IMG/VR virus record: IMGVR_UViG_3300036861_000176
Span: 1-39,901 of that record
Length of the DNA: 39,901 nucleotides
Direction: 5' to 3' (one strand)
Origin: a virus
Positions 1 to 6,831 of the stretch are shown here, in pieces (within the stretch, counting starts at the first letter, position 1; every line of letters begins with the position of its first letter). Position numbers and translations under genes: made by a program. A model generated the notes under the pieces. The model saw only the letters and a list, made by a program, of their open reading frames with translations, was not told the DNA's origin and did no database searches.

Positions 1-196
1 TTCAGAAGGAAAATGTCGCCATGCATTTCTTATTGAAGCGTTCAAACTTGGCCTACAATTGAATGAAACAACCGTTGAGCTATGTAACAACTGGGCAAAG
101 GCAAGTATGACCGGAAAAATTGTACTTCCCAAGTGGAATGAAAATAAACCCAAGATAGCAGAAGACTTGGGATTCCAACCAGAAGAAATAATGTAA
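1..196 (+). CDS. C-terminal part of possible OB-fold DNA-binding protein (continues from the right end of the window)
   Basis: Open from base 2 to the TAA at 194-196, with no start inside the window. The visible 64 residues are polar and helical-looking (SEGKCRHAFLIEAFKLGLQL near the start). The codon phase and the shared 8-mer TTCAGAAG fit the open gene at 39595-39901, so this is probably the C-terminal half of that gene in a circular genome, 164 residues in total. No catalytic motif is visible. The N-terminal half resembles an OB-fold single-strand-binding protein, so a DNA-binding role is an inference. It is followed 25 nt later by the lysozyme gene. Confidence 0.6.
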   Translation, partial: SEGKCRHAFLIEAFKLGLQLNETTVELCNNWAKASMTGKIVLPKWNENKPKIAEDLGFQPEEIM

Positions 197-221
197 AATT
201 AACTAACACAAAAACAAAAAT

Positions 222-719
222 ATGAAAAATCTAATTCAAAAAATAAAGCGGTACATAATTAAACTAGGTAATCCATTTTACTGGTCTCCATTAAGCATAA
301 CGTTTTATATCGTGTTCGCCGTACTATGTGCCATAATTTACATGGACACGGAAAAAATTAACCTAGATACTGATTTGTATAACTTAGCTTATCCGGCTCA
401 TGCGCAAGTAATTGAATCAAAAAAAGAATCAGAAAAATCAATTCAAGAACAAGTCTGGCAGATGTTAGAGGGATATGGTTTAAGTTTTGAAGAACGTGTC
501 CGCGCTGTTTCAATCATTCAGTGTGAGAGCGGATGGAATCAATACGCCATAAATAAAAATACAGATGGCAGTTTTGATACCGGACTTTGGCAAATCAATA
601 ATAAAATCCACGGAAAAAGCATAACGCGCGGCGAAACATTTGATGTTGAAATCTCAACAAAATACGCTATGGAATTATACAAAAAACACGGATGGAAGGT
701 TTGGATATGTAATAAATAA
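222..719 (+). CDS. Membrane-anchored lysozyme-like endolysin
   Basis: This 165-residue protein has a basic N-terminus and one hydrophobic segment at about residues 24-40, which suggests a signal anchor. A lysozyme/transglycosylase-like domain follows at about 75-165. The probable catalytic glutamate is Glu102 in the CESGWNQ motif. GLWQIN at 121-126 and the terminal WKVW motif are typical of the lysozyme superfamily fold. It would cleave peptidoglycan glycan strands after export. The signal anchor suggests Sec-dependent export without a canonical holin, although holin-like proteins are also encoded on the other strand. It is the first complete gene after the probable genome junction. The fold is fairly sure; the role (lysis versus entry) is inferred. 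Confidence 0.8.
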   Translation: MKNLIQKIKRYIIKLGNPFYWSPLSITFYIVFAVLCAIIYMDTEKINLDTDLYNLAYPAHAQVIESKKESEKSIQEQVWQMLEGYGLSFEERVRAVSIIQCESGWNQYAINKNTDGSFDTGLWQINNKIHGKSITRGETFDVEISTKYAMELYKKHGWKVWICNK

Positions 720-760
720 ACCTATTTTCTTTGTCATTTACAGACTAGAAGTAAGGGTGG

Positions 761-880
761 TTTACGAGTCTACGACTGTGGCGTGTGAGTTAACGCTCGC
801 ACAATCTCGTAAATTCACATGAGCCCAAAATGCGTTTAAATCCGTTGGGGGATTTTACATCGTATTGCGGGCTCATGTGA
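761..880 (+). ncRNA. Strongly structured intergenic element (candidate RNA)
   Basis: This 180-nt gap after the lysozyme gene is dominated by inverted repeats. An 8-bp stem pairs TTTACGAG (761-768) with CTCGTAAA (806-813) and encloses a second hairpin of 783-789 with 796-802 (GTGTGAG/CTCGCAC, one wobble). Immediately downstream, a perfect 12-bp stem pairs TCACATGAGCCC (815-826) with GGGCTCATGTGA (869-880). Its 42-nt interior can pair further (829-834 with 861-866; AAATCC 838-843 with GGATTT 850-855). There is no T tract, so a terminator is unlikely. It could be a processed RNA, an mRNA stabiliser or a protein-binding element. I do not recognise the family. Confidence 0.5.
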
Positions 881-901
881 GTTGTATTAAATTAATATAA
901 T

Positions 902-1270
902 ATGAGAGAAATTAAATTCAGAATGTGGCTTCAAAAAAGCAAAAAAATGTTAATTATAAATTCTACACTAGAACAATTATGTTTTGAGGATGGCCATTAT
1001 TATACATGTAATGGTACGGATGAAGAACCAATTTTTTTACAATACATTGACCTCAAAGATAAAAACGGCAAAGAGATTTATGAGGGAGATATTATTGGAG
1101 ATAAGTATGATACCCTTGGTTATGTTTTGTGGGACGATTATCGAATAAGATATATTTGTAGGCGCCTAGACGAATCATTTGCAATGTCTATCAGTAAAAA
1201 TGTAATTACTCGATATAATTTTTATATCATCGGTAACATCTACGAAAATCCAGAACTCTTAAAGAATTAA
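902..1270 (+). CDS. YopX-family protein
   Basis: This 122-residue protein has the standard YopX layout: an N-terminal MREIKFRMW strand, a central QYIDLKDKNGKEIYEGDII segment at about 47-65, and a C-terminal YIIGNIYENPELL motif. YopX domains are common in phages and prophages of Gram-positive bacteria and other lineages. Their biochemical role is not established. The start follows an AT-rich leader without a clear Shine-Dalgarno. The next gene starts one base after its stop. Confidence 0.9.
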   Translation: MREIKFRMWLQKSKKMLIINSTLEQLCFEDGHYYTCNGTDEEPIFLQYIDLKDKNGKEIYEGDIIGDKYDTLGYVLWDDYRIRYICRRLDESFAMSISKNVITRYNFYIIGNIYENPELLKN

Positions 1271-1271
1271 A

Positions 1272-1454
1272 ATGAAGTATAAAAACAAAACCGGGCCGTT
1301 ATCAATACGTGAATATGAGCGTTTAATATTCATTGTTGAAATGCACCAACGAGAGAATCCAACTAAGGCTACCGAGGATTTACTTATAAAGTTAAAGTAT
1401 TTAATGAACAAGCACTTACAAACTAGATATAGAAATTATGGCAAAGTACAATAA
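1272..1454 (+). CDS. Small hypothetical protein
   Basis: A 60-residue basic, helical-looking protein that I do not recognise. Its ATG lies one nucleotide after the YopX stop, and its 3' end overlaps the next gene by 17 nt. That tight packing is the main evidence that it is real. Confidence 0.55.
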   Translation: MKYKNKTGPLSIREYERLIFIVEMHQRENPTKATEDLLIKLKYLMNKHLQTRYRNYGKVQ

Positions 1455-1656
1455 ATTCATGTTCGCGGTTGATGATGAAACTAATGAGATGATTGCTGAA
1501 ATTATCACTATGTCTACAATCTTACAAAAGCAGACAAAACCAATTTCGCGCTCAGAGGCACTTCGCCAATCCTTAAGAAGATACCATAGTATAATTAAAG
1601 ATGATTTTGAAGAAATGTATGGCAAAGCTGTATCCAAAATTTCCAGCAAAAATTGA
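1438..1656 (+). CDS. Small protein, ribbon-helix-helix-like
   Basis: A 72-residue protein with a short beta-like N-terminus (KFMFAVDDETNEMI) followed by helices containing ISRSEALRQSLRRY at about 36-49. This resembles the strand-helix-helix pattern of small RHH regulators. The match is by eye and weak. It overlaps both neighbours, by 17 nt upstream and 38 nt downstream, which suggests translational coupling in the recombination-gene cluster. Confidence 0.55.
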   Translation: MAKYNKFMFAVDDETNEMIAEIITMSTILQKQTKPISRSEALRQSLRRYHSIIKDDFEEMYGKAVSKISSKN

Positions 1657-2029
1657 AAACAAGCGGATTGAGATTTTTAACAAGCGCGCGTGGTCAAACT
1701 ACCTTGAGCGTTACGACAACAAGGAGGTTTTAATCACGGTTGAAGAGAAGACAAACCCACGCAGCTTATCGCAAAACGCCTACTACTGGGCTTTGTTACG
1801 GATTATCTCGTCAGACACTGGAATCAACGAAGATGAAATCCACAGCGCGCTTAAAATGAAATTCTTACGCTGCAACTACACTAGGGATATGTTTAAACTA
1901 GAAACCGTCAGAAGCACCACGTCCCTTTCAACATTGGAGTTTTCGGAGTACATTGATAAGATAAAGCAATTCAGCCAAGATTTTTTTGGAATCATCTTAC
2001 CAAGCCCTGAAGATTTAACTGTTTCTTAA
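1619..2029 (+). CDS. ninB: NinB-like recombination protein
   Basis: About 136 residues from the ATG at 1619; a longer form from 1601 is possible. The 1619 start is preferred because a purine-rich GAAGAA sits upstream and the conserved part follows. The signature RSLSQNAYYWALLRIIS, then INEDEIHSALKMKFL, matches NinB/Orf-type proteins of lambdoid phages. NinB binds single-stranded DNA and assists RecBCD-independent recombination in place of RecFOR. It neighbours a DUF1064 nuclease candidate, so the two probably form a recombination module. Confidence 0.75.
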   Translation: MAKLYPKFPAKIENKRIEIFNKRAWSNYLERYDNKEVLITVEEKTNPRSLSQNAYYWALLRIISSDTGINEDEIHSALKMKFLRCNYTRDMFKLETVRSTTSLSTLEFSEYIDKIKQFSQDFFGIILPSPEDLTVS

Positions 2030-2030
2030 T

Positions 2031-2450
2031 ATGGTGTGGCTTCAAAAATCAAAATGGACAACAACTAAAAAAATCAGAGTTGGCGATAAGCAGTATGATT
2101 CTAAGTTTGAAGCTGGTTATGGACAAGAACTTTTATTTGATAAAACTGCTGGAAAAATAAAAGATTTCTTAATTCATAAGACTATTCCACTTATCTGCAA
2201 TGGGTACGAGATTGGAACCTACAAAATAGACTTCTGGGTAATTCACAATGACGACAGTATCGAATTAGTGGAAACCAAGGGCTTTGCCTTTAAAGATTGG
2301 AAATGGCGATGGAAAGTTTTAGAGACCATGGTTCAAACAAATCCAAAAAGATACTTTGGAAATTCTAATGTTCGTATGACTTTAATTAAACAATACTCTA
2401 ACTGGAATATGAAAGCTATCAAAAAATTTAGAGCTATGAAAAAATTATGA
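2031..2450 (+). CDS. DUF1064 family nuclease-like protein
   Basis: A 139-residue protein with the DUF1064 pattern: YDSKFEAGYGQEL at 22-34, GKIKDFLIHKTIPL at 41-54, and IDFWV...IELVETKG at 66-84. Asp67, Glu81 and Lys83 fit a PD-(D/E)xK-type nuclease core. The family is widespread in phages next to recombination and replication genes, and a structure-specific endonuclease (for example Holliday junction) role is suggested but not proven. The ATG is one base after the NinB stop, and the next gene overlaps the stop by ATGA. Confidence 0.75.
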   Translation: MVWLQKSKWTTTKKIRVGDKQYDSKFEAGYGQELLFDKTAGKIKDFLIHKTIPLICNGYEIGTYKIDFWVIHNDDSIELVETKGFAFKDWKWRWKVLETMVQTNPKRYFGNSNVRMTLIKQYSNWNMKAIKKFRAMKKL

Positions 2451-2614
2451 CCGATAAAGAATACATCAAGCAAATCAAAGCCATTATCAGTGCAATTAAA
2501 ATTGGATTTGATCAAGATGATACATGGTATGAAATCGGCGACGAAAAAGACTGGCTCAAAAAATTTGATTATTACGGGCTTGTCAAAGAAGCTAAGAGGA
2601 GAAAAATTAACTAA
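2447..2614 (+). CDS. Small hypothetical protein (55 aa)
   Basis: It starts at the ATGA overlap with the stop of the DUF1064 gene and ends with TAA at 2612-2614. The 55-residue product is charged, with a run of helical residues (KEYIKQIKAIISAIKIGFD) and a W-Y/W-L pair. I know no homologue. The four-base start/stop overlap makes it likely to be translated. Confidence 0.6.
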   Translation: MTDKEYIKQIKAIISAIKIGFDQDDTWYEIGDEKDWLKKFDYYGLVKEAKRRKIN

Positions 2615-2625
2615 CCTCTCTCTCT

Positions 2626-3024
2626 ATGCCTAACACCAACCAACCACTCTCTAACTGCTGTAAAGCCCCTATGACCGTCAGTACGGCTGATGAAGGGACG
2701 GCATTTTGGCTATGTTCAGATTGTAAAGAACCATGCGACCCCCAGCCCCCTACGCCGCCAGCCTTGATACAAAGCGATTGGCAAGAATTTTATGAAAACG
2801 GGAATACAAAAATTAACGGTCTTGAGGTTATTATTAACGGAGAAGTAGTAGTCTTTGTCCGAAAATCCGACTCGGTATTGAAGTCAGAGATACAAGAGGT
2901 GATTGAGGAGGAGATGCTTTGTGTTTCAACTAATGACAAAGTAAGATGCGGACATTTAATGAGAAAGGCTTGTGAAACAAACAATGAAGTTTTAGCTTAC
3001 ATACTTCATAAATTACTAAAATAA
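2626..3024 (+). CDS. Small zinc-ribbon-like protein
   Basis: A 132-residue protein whose first 40 residues carry CCKAP (11-15) and CSDCKEPC (30-37), a likely treble-clef or zinc-ribbon knuckle. A proline-rich linker and a mixed alpha/beta part of about 80 residues follow. Such two-part small proteins are common in phage early regions, and their roles are unknown. It sits in a row of small plus-strand genes. Confidence 0.65.
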   Translation: MPNTNQPLSNCCKAPMTVSTADEGTAFWLCSDCKEPCDPQPPTPPALIQSDWQEFYENGNTKINGLEVIINGEVVVFVRKSDSVLKSEIQEVIEEEMLCVSTNDKVRCGHLMRKACETNNEVLAYILHKLLK

Positions 3025-3030
3025 ATTCCT

Positions 3031-3240
3031 ATGCTATTTCATACTCATTATTTTCAAGAAATTGGTAATTCAATATATTGTCGTTGTGGAGAAATAAAAA
3101 GTTTTCCGTGTGAGCATAAGTGGAAAGATACTGGCCAAGTAATAGACAGAGAAAATCCTGTAACTAAGACTATTTTTGCAACAGTTATGGTTTTGCAATG
3201 CGAAAAATGCGGTGATATTAAAACTAAAGAATTAAGTTAA
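3031..3240 (+). CDS. Small zinc-ribbon protein
   Basis: A 69-residue protein with two cysteine pairs, CRC near residue 18 and CEKCGD near residue 58, plus CEHKW at about 28-32. This is the usual spacing of a small zinc ribbon. The function is unknown. It is the second zinc-binding candidate in a row. Confidence 0.65.
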   Translation: MLFHTHYFQEIGNSIYCRCGEIKSFPCEHKWKDTGQVIDRENPVTKTIFATVMVLQCEKCGDIKTKELS

Positions 3241-3500
3241 CCTCCCCTATGCCACAATTTCCTAAAGAGATTTATGTGGAGTTAAAGGAGGAGTAGTTTG
3301 TTCTTCCAACCGGTTTCATTGTTGGGGTGTGCCGAATAATCAATAAGGCACAACATTTCCTAAATGGAATATTTCGGAAGCCTTTCCACAATGGAACCCG
3401 ATGGGAGAAGAAGACGAGCTGGCGGCGGTGTCTGTTCACTGGTTACAGTTGTCTCTCCCTGTCTGAGCCACCATTAAGACAGGGCTTCCCCTGAATAAAT
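3241..3500 (+). other. Gene-free, hairpin-rich stretch; possible RNA or decayed gene
   Basis: There is no convincing full-length gene here. A 15-codon frame (3249-3296, starting MPQFPKEIYVELKEE) looks like the beginning of a phage protein but stops at TAG. A second short frame (3401-3466) is protein-like but unconnected, so remnants of a broken gene are possible. The stretch also holds several hairpins: CCAAC/GTTGG around 3308-3326, TGTGCC/GGCACA around 3329-3353, GGAA/TTCC near 3377-3388, and CCCTGTCT/AGACAGGG at about 3457-3484. A structured RNA is the alternative. Confidence 0.4.
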
Positions 3501-3506
3501 AACTTT

Positions 3507-3640
3507 ATGAAACAATCCAAAAAAAAAGATGGACAAAAATTAAAAAAAAGAAAGATAAAAAATTCAGGCTTCTTAACAGAGGAGCTAAAGATTTTGTAGA
3601 GAGATTCAGTCCAGTGATTAAAAAAATGAGTGAGGAGTAA
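3507..3640 (+). CDS. Lysine-rich small protein, readable only with a -1 frameshift at an A-run
   Basis: The ATG at 3507 opens a 30-codon frame (MKQSKKKDGQKLKK...) that stops at 3597-3599. After the A9 run (3519-3527) or A8 run (3542-3549), the -1 frame reads a protein-like tail (RLLNRGAKDFVERFSPVIKK, then MSEE) to TAA at 3638-3640. This tail has no good start of its own. A -1 slip on A AAA AAA would give a product of about 44 residues. Programmed frameshifting and an assembly indel in a homopolymer are both possible. The stop region carries the GAGGAG Shine-Dalgarno of the next gene. Confidence 0.4.
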
Positions 3641-3644
3641 CCTT

Positions 3645-3815
3645 ATGAAAAAATACAAGAAGAAAAAAGAAACAGAGTTAGAAATTTTATTAGAAACCGC
3701 GTGGGGAATAATTTGTAATGTTGGATACGGTAATTGGTTTTTGCAATCAAAAGAATGGCAAGAAGCAGCCGCAAGATTCAGACAAAAATATTTTGGTTTA
3801 CGGCCTAAAGATTAA
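3645..3815 (+). CDS. Small hypothetical protein (56 aa)
   Basis: The start at 3645 is chosen because GAGGAG at 3632-3637 is well placed before it. The product has a basic N-terminus (MKKYKKKKETE), then an amphipathic part with conserved-looking aromatic residues (WGIICNVGYGNWFLQSKEW) and KYFGLRPKD at the end. I recognise no domain. It lies in the row of small plus-strand genes before the membrane proteins. Confidence 0.6.
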   Translation: MKKYKKKKETELEILLETAWGIICNVGYGNWFLQSKEWQEAAARFRQKYFGLRPKD

Positions 3816-3822
3816 AAAGTAA

Positions 3823-4152
3823 ATGAAAAAACTTTATCTTTTAACTTCAATTTTGGCCCTGATAGCCGTGGTTGTTATGTTATTTTTTTCTGATAATCAA
3901 AAACGGACTGAACGTCCAATTGATTACAGCGGCTATTGTCCGGCGTGTAGGCCGATTATACAAAAAGAAAAATGTGCCACTCCCATTGCAACTGTCCCAG
4001 AACCCGAGTGTATTTACGGAGGAGTAATGATGCAGACGGATACTAAATGCCAGGATAGTATACCTGGTTATGAACAACAGATACTAGATTTACAAGGTGA
4101 AATTAGCGCTTGGAAATTAAGTTATGACGCACTAAAGGCTAAATGTATCTAG
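3823..4152 (+). CDS. Single-pass membrane protein with coiled-coil tail
   Basis: A 109-residue protein with an N-terminal hydrophobic segment at about residues 5-22, a Cys-containing stretch (YCPACRP near residue 40), a Pro-rich middle, and a C-terminal heptad-like helix (QQILDLQGEISAWKLSYDAL). A membrane anchor plus an extracytoplasmic coiled coil is reminiscent of an inner-membrane spanin. The lysozyme is encoded in the same transcription unit, so a lysis accessory role is possible but unproven. The next gene starts one base after its stop. Confidence 0.6.
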   Translation: MKKLYLLTSILALIAVVVMLFFSDNQKRTERPIDYSGYCPACRPIIQKEKCATPIATVPEPECIYGGVMMQTDTKCQDSIPGYEQQILDLQGEISAWKLSYDALKAKCI

Positions 4153-4153
4153 T

Positions 4154-4345
4154 ATGTATGACAAACCAGTAAAAAATAGGATAGTAAGAGAAATGCCGTC
4201 AAATGATTTTACAATAGACTGGCAAAATAAGGTTTTAGATGGTCCTTACTTTAAGAAACCAAAAAAGAGAAACTGGTATAAAGTTTTCCTCTGGCTATTA
4301 TCTATTGTGTTTATTGTATTGCTCTACTGGTGGGGAAAACAATAA
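4154..4345 (+). CDS. Small C-terminally anchored membrane protein
   Basis: A 63-residue protein with a basic segment (KKPKKRNWYK) followed by a hydrophobic helix at about 44-60 and a short tail. That implies the N-terminus is cytoplasmic. It follows the preceding gene through TAG-T-ATG. It is the last gene of the plus unit before the bidirectional terminator. The function is unknown. Confidence 0.6.
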   Translation: MYDKPVKNRIVREMPSNDFTIDWQNKVLDGPYFKKPKKRNWYKVFLWLLSIVFIVLLYWWGKQ

Positions 4346-4362
4346 AATCACTTATAGGGAAC

Positions 4363-4407
4363 AAAAAACCACAGTATAATGTATTTAGCATAATATTGTG
4401 GTTTTTT
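4363..4407. terminator. Bidirectional intrinsic terminator between convergent units
   Basis: AAAAAACCACA (4363-4373) pairs perfectly with TGTGGTTTTTT (4397-4407), and the stem extends inward by four pairs, one of them a wobble. The T run serves the plus strand and the A run serves the minus strand. It lies between the last plus gene (ends 4345) and the last minus gene (ends 4519), exactly where the two long transcription units meet. Confidence 0.85.
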
Positions 4408-4518
4408 CGTCTAATGCAATCCTAGTGTGTCTAGGGGTGTATCTAATACTCTCATTTCCCTAAACTTGCTCGTCAGCAAGCGTAGGGGAAGAAAATACAA
4501 ACGTATCTTTAAATGTTA
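4408..4518. other. Convergent intergenic region with two further hairpins
   Basis: The 111-nt gap contains CCTAG/CTAGG (about 4422-4436) and a larger hairpin at 4456-4490, where CTTGCT pairs with AGCAAG around a CGTC loop, flanked by TTCCCTA/TAGGGGAA. Neither is followed by a clear T tract. They may protect 3' ends of the late transcript or back up the terminator. No gene is seen. Confidence 0.45.
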
Positions 4519-4737
4519 CTATTCCTTTCCCTTTACATAATCATTCACGGGAATATTCGGGTTCGCCCGCAACCACTTGGCAACCGAGGCCAAGGTAGGA
4601 ATTAAAATTCCCAACACTGCCGTCTGGGGTAGCTGTGGAGCTACCTGAATGACAAAGAAATCAATCGCCCAGACTAAGATACAAACTCCTAACACTTCTA
4701 ACCCATGTATGATGGTTTGCTTAATAGGACTATTCAT
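4519..4737 (-). CDS. Holin-like small membrane protein
   Basis: A 72-residue protein with two hydrophobic segments (about 11-31 and 38-55), separated by a short loop containing PQLPQ, and a charged C-terminus. Size, topology and position at the end of the late operon fit a class II-like holin, which would permeabilise the cytoplasmic membrane. No family-specific motif is visible. It starts one base after the stop of the upstream gene (TAG-T-ATG). Confidence 0.55.
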   Translation of the reverse strand: MNSPIKQTIIHGLEVLGVCILVWAIDFFVIQVAPQLPQTAVLGILIPTLASVAKWLRANPNIPVNDYVKGKE

Positions 4738-4738
4738 A

Positions 4739-5800
4739 CTATTTTCCTTTTAAATTATTTAGAAAACTGAAAAGAACATTAACGAATGACCTTTTATCAT
4801 AAACCGTAAACCCTATCATCTGGGGTGGAATAACTTGCTCCTTAATCGTATGTTGGCTGAAATCCCCGAATAATCCCATAAAAACTGGTTCATCAATGAC
4901 CCAATGGTAAAATTTATCTGCTCCAAACATATAGATTTTTGAATCACCTGGGTTTTTGAAAAATGTCATAGTGTCTCCTTCTTCCTCGCTTTTTTTTTGA
5001 GGAATTTCATTAATGATTATTTGATACCCATTGGGATACATTCGATAATCGGTGGCTAATAGTTTAATATAATCCCCATCTACAGCATCAAGATAATTGT
5101 CAAAAATCTCATAACGTACCGGCCCACAAAAGTTGTTAAAATCTGCCTGTGCAACAGTCACATAGTTAATGGTAAAATGCTGTTTCCATTCTTCACCCAG
5201 TTTCATCATCTCGGCTGTAATGTCTAACTTGTTATGATATTCGTCAAATGTCATTCCTTCTTTTTTAGGAAGCATCTTTTTAGGGATACAACCATACCGG
5301 TAGATAGCATCAATGGGTGCTTTTAAGCTATTTCCTGACCGCGTGGTGTTACTTAACATAGCAGAAAACCTGTCAGACAATTCAATATCGCCTATGTCAT
5401 TGATATAACCCTTTTGGATAAGCCAGGCTAAATTTTCATACAATATTTTCTTTTCATCAATTAAATAGTTAATCTGCTTTTCAATCTCGTTATTATGCCC
5501 ACGGGTTACACAATCCATGAAATCTTCCTGACCAAACTGGAGTTCTCCCTTTGGGTAATACTTACCGAAGAGCTTGTTAAAAAATATAACCACATGGTTG
5601 AAAGCATATTCTACGCGGTTATAAATCCCATCTTTGGGTGGCGGCCAAGCATATAGGGCAATTACCAACCCAGCCACTAAATCAGCCACGCCCTTGACTA
5701 CAACGGCTCCAAATTTCCAATCCTCTATGGTTTCCTCGGCTTTTTGCCGGGCTAAATCAAACCCCGTGTTCTTTGATGACATAAGTGTAAATGTTATCAT
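4739..5800 (-). CDS. Papain-like (C1-type) cysteine peptidase candidate
   Basis: A 353-residue protein with a possible membrane-associated hydrophobic stretch at 31-53. The DFMDCVTRGHNNEIEKQINYL segment starting near residue 93, with Cys97 as candidate nucleophile, and LSDRFSAMLSNTTRSGNSL starting near 141 resemble the catalytic-Cys helix and following loop of papain-like proteins seen in phage and CPR contigs. The His/Asn part is not clear to me, so activity is uncertain. It could process virion proteins or act on the host envelope. Its ATG overlaps the upstream stop (TAATG). Confidence 0.45.
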   Translation of the reverse strand: MITFTLMSSKNTGFDLARQKAEETIEDWKFGAVVVKGVADLVAGLVIALYAWPPPKDGIYNRVEYAFNHVVIFFNKLFGKYYPKGELQFGQEDFMDCVTRGHNNEIEKQINYLIDEKKILYENLAWLIQKGYINDIGDIELSDRFSAMLSNTTRSGNSLKAPIDAIYRYGCIPKKMLPKKEGMTFDEYHNKLDITAEMMKLGEEWKQHFTINYVTVAQADFNNFCGPVRYEIFDNYLDAVDGDYIKLLATDYRMYPNGYQIIINEIPQKKSEEEGDTMTFFKNPGDSKIYMFGADKFYHWVIDEPVFMGLFGDFSQHTIKEQVIPPQMIGFTVYDKRSFVNVLFSFLNNLKGK

Positions 5801-5949
5801 TAGTTACTATGTATTCGATTTTTACGTCTGCGGTTTTTGTTGCTGTATACATATTTTTTAGGTTTAATTTTACATGCTGAACAATAATTAGGATTCCAAT
5901 AATAACTTGTTTCTGTCCCGTCCTTATGTTTTACAGTCTTTATAAGCAT
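5800..5949 (-). CDS. Small basic protein with one cysteine pair (49 aa)
   Basis: A 49-residue product starting MLIKTVKHKDGTETSYYW, with CSAC and a very basic tail (KPKKYVYSNKNRRRKNR). The longer frame running up to 6144 is not credible, because its first 65 codons read as out-of-frame sequence over another small gene. The stop overlaps the ATG of the peptidase-like gene (TAATG), which supports translation. The function is unknown. Confidence 0.5.
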   Translation of the reverse strand: MLIKTVKHKDGTETSYYWNPNYCSACKIKPKKYVYSNKNRRRKNRIHSN

Positions 5950-6044
5950 ATGATAGAGGTTAGAATGAGGAGACGGGAGTGCAAAGGAGGGATATTGAGA
6001 GTGGGTTGTTGTGGGTCGAAAGGTTGTTGGGGCAGGCTTCCCAT
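5940..6044 (-). CDS. Possible small ORF (34 aa), weak
   Basis: A 34-codon frame starting MGSLPQQPF whose stop overlaps the start of the next gene. An AGGAG lies immediately next to the ATG, too close for a normal ribosome-binding site. It fills the gap between two better-supported small genes, but only packing supports it. Confidence 0.2.
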   Translation of the reverse strand: MGSLPQQPFDPQQPTLNIPPLHSRLLILTSIICL

Positions 6045-6058
6045 CTCCTCTTAGTGTC

Positions 6059-6172
6059 TTAAAAGAACGAATCGAAAGGCTTGTGTTTTTCGCGGTAGCA
6101 GTGATAGAAGTAAATGGATAGAAATATGAATAGGATGATGGCACAGACAGTGTTGGTGATTTTAGTTTTCAT
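6059..6172 (-). CDS. Tiny single-pass membrane protein (37 aa)
   Basis: It starts at an ATGA overlap with the stop of the vWA gene and ends with TAA at 6059-6061. The product is a short KTKITN head, a hydrophobic helix (about residues 9-23), and a charged tail ending KPFDSFF. The coupling to the vWA gene and the clean membrane helix make it a likely partner of that exported protein. I recognise no family. Confidence 0.55.
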   Translation of the reverse strand: MKTKITNTVCAIILFIFLSIYFYHCYREKHKPFDSFF

Positions 6173-6822
6173 AAACTAACTTCCCGGAAGGTGCCGCTAT
6201 TCTGTCGTGCCAGTGTCTGCATAAACTCTCTGGCTGCTTCATTCCCATTGCCGTTAATTAAAACGGCGTGTATCTTATATCTTTCGGTGTTGGCTTGGTG
6301 TATCTTTTGGAGTGCTTCATCTGGTTTTTCAGTAGTGGGGAGTCCGTCACACTGGACGATGATTTGCCTTGACTTCTTAGATGAAGTCTTGGCGATTTCT
6401 AGGGCTTTGATGACAGCCTTAGAGACGTTGGTGCTATTCTTTGGGACAAGTCCGGCGATGAAGCCTCGTGCTGATTCCTTGTTCGGGATTGAGGCGTCTT
6501 TGGTCTTTTCAGACCACACTTTCAATTCAACATTGAAAGCCAGTAGGCCAAATTCGGCATTAGTGTTTAAGTCAGTTACTGACTTATTGGCCTCACGTTT
6601 GAGTGCTTGCATTTTAGCACCTGTTGCCATTGAACCAGAACTATCCAGCACTAAGACAAACGTGTCTCCGGCATATTCATGCCCCCAGAATACCAGCACA
6701 GTCTCGGCCGTGTTTTCGTCTTCGTTTTCACCCTTGGCATTGTAGGGTAAATCCAGGTTTTCTTTGCGGAAGTCATCAGCGATTGCAGACAGAACGAGTA
6801 GCAGAAATATGGACGTTTTCAT
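6169..6822 (-). CDS. Secreted von Willebrand factor A (vWA) domain protein
   Basis: The start at 6822 is preferred over 6831 because an AAAGGA lies at a usable distance before it. A signal peptide (MKTSIFLLLVLSAIADD) leads a short linker and a vWA fold. DSSGSM at about 60-65 is the MIDAS metal motif, and a later Thr in KNSTN and Asp in CDGLP complete the metal site. vWA proteins bind ligands through a metal ion and are mostly surface or adhesion proteins. A secreted vWA protein is unusual in a small phage, and the gene looks richer in G+C than its neighbours, which suggests a transferred accessory gene. Confidence 0.8.
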   Translation of the reverse strand: MKTSIFLLLVLSAIADDFRKENLDLPYNAKGENEDENTAETVLVFWGHEYAGDTFVLVLDSSGSMATGAKMQALKREANKSVTDLNTNAEFGLLAFNVELKVWSEKTKDASIPNKESARGFIAGLVPKNSTNVSKAVIKALEIAKTSSKKSRQIIVQCDGLPTTEKPDEALQKIHQANTERYKIHAVLINGNGNEAAREFMQTLARQNSGTFREVSL

Positions 6823-6831
6823 AAAACACAT

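Noticed and set aside
640-822. 60-codon plus-strand frame overlapping the lysozyme end
   Set aside because: It runs into the structured element and is out of frame with the lysozyme; nothing supports it.
896-901. TATAAT hexamer before the YopX gene
   Set aside because: It directly abuts the ATG, which leaves no room for a transcription start; probably AT-rich chance.
6191-6745. 184-codon plus-strand frame
   Set aside because: Antisense shadow of the vWA gene; no sensible composition or start signal.
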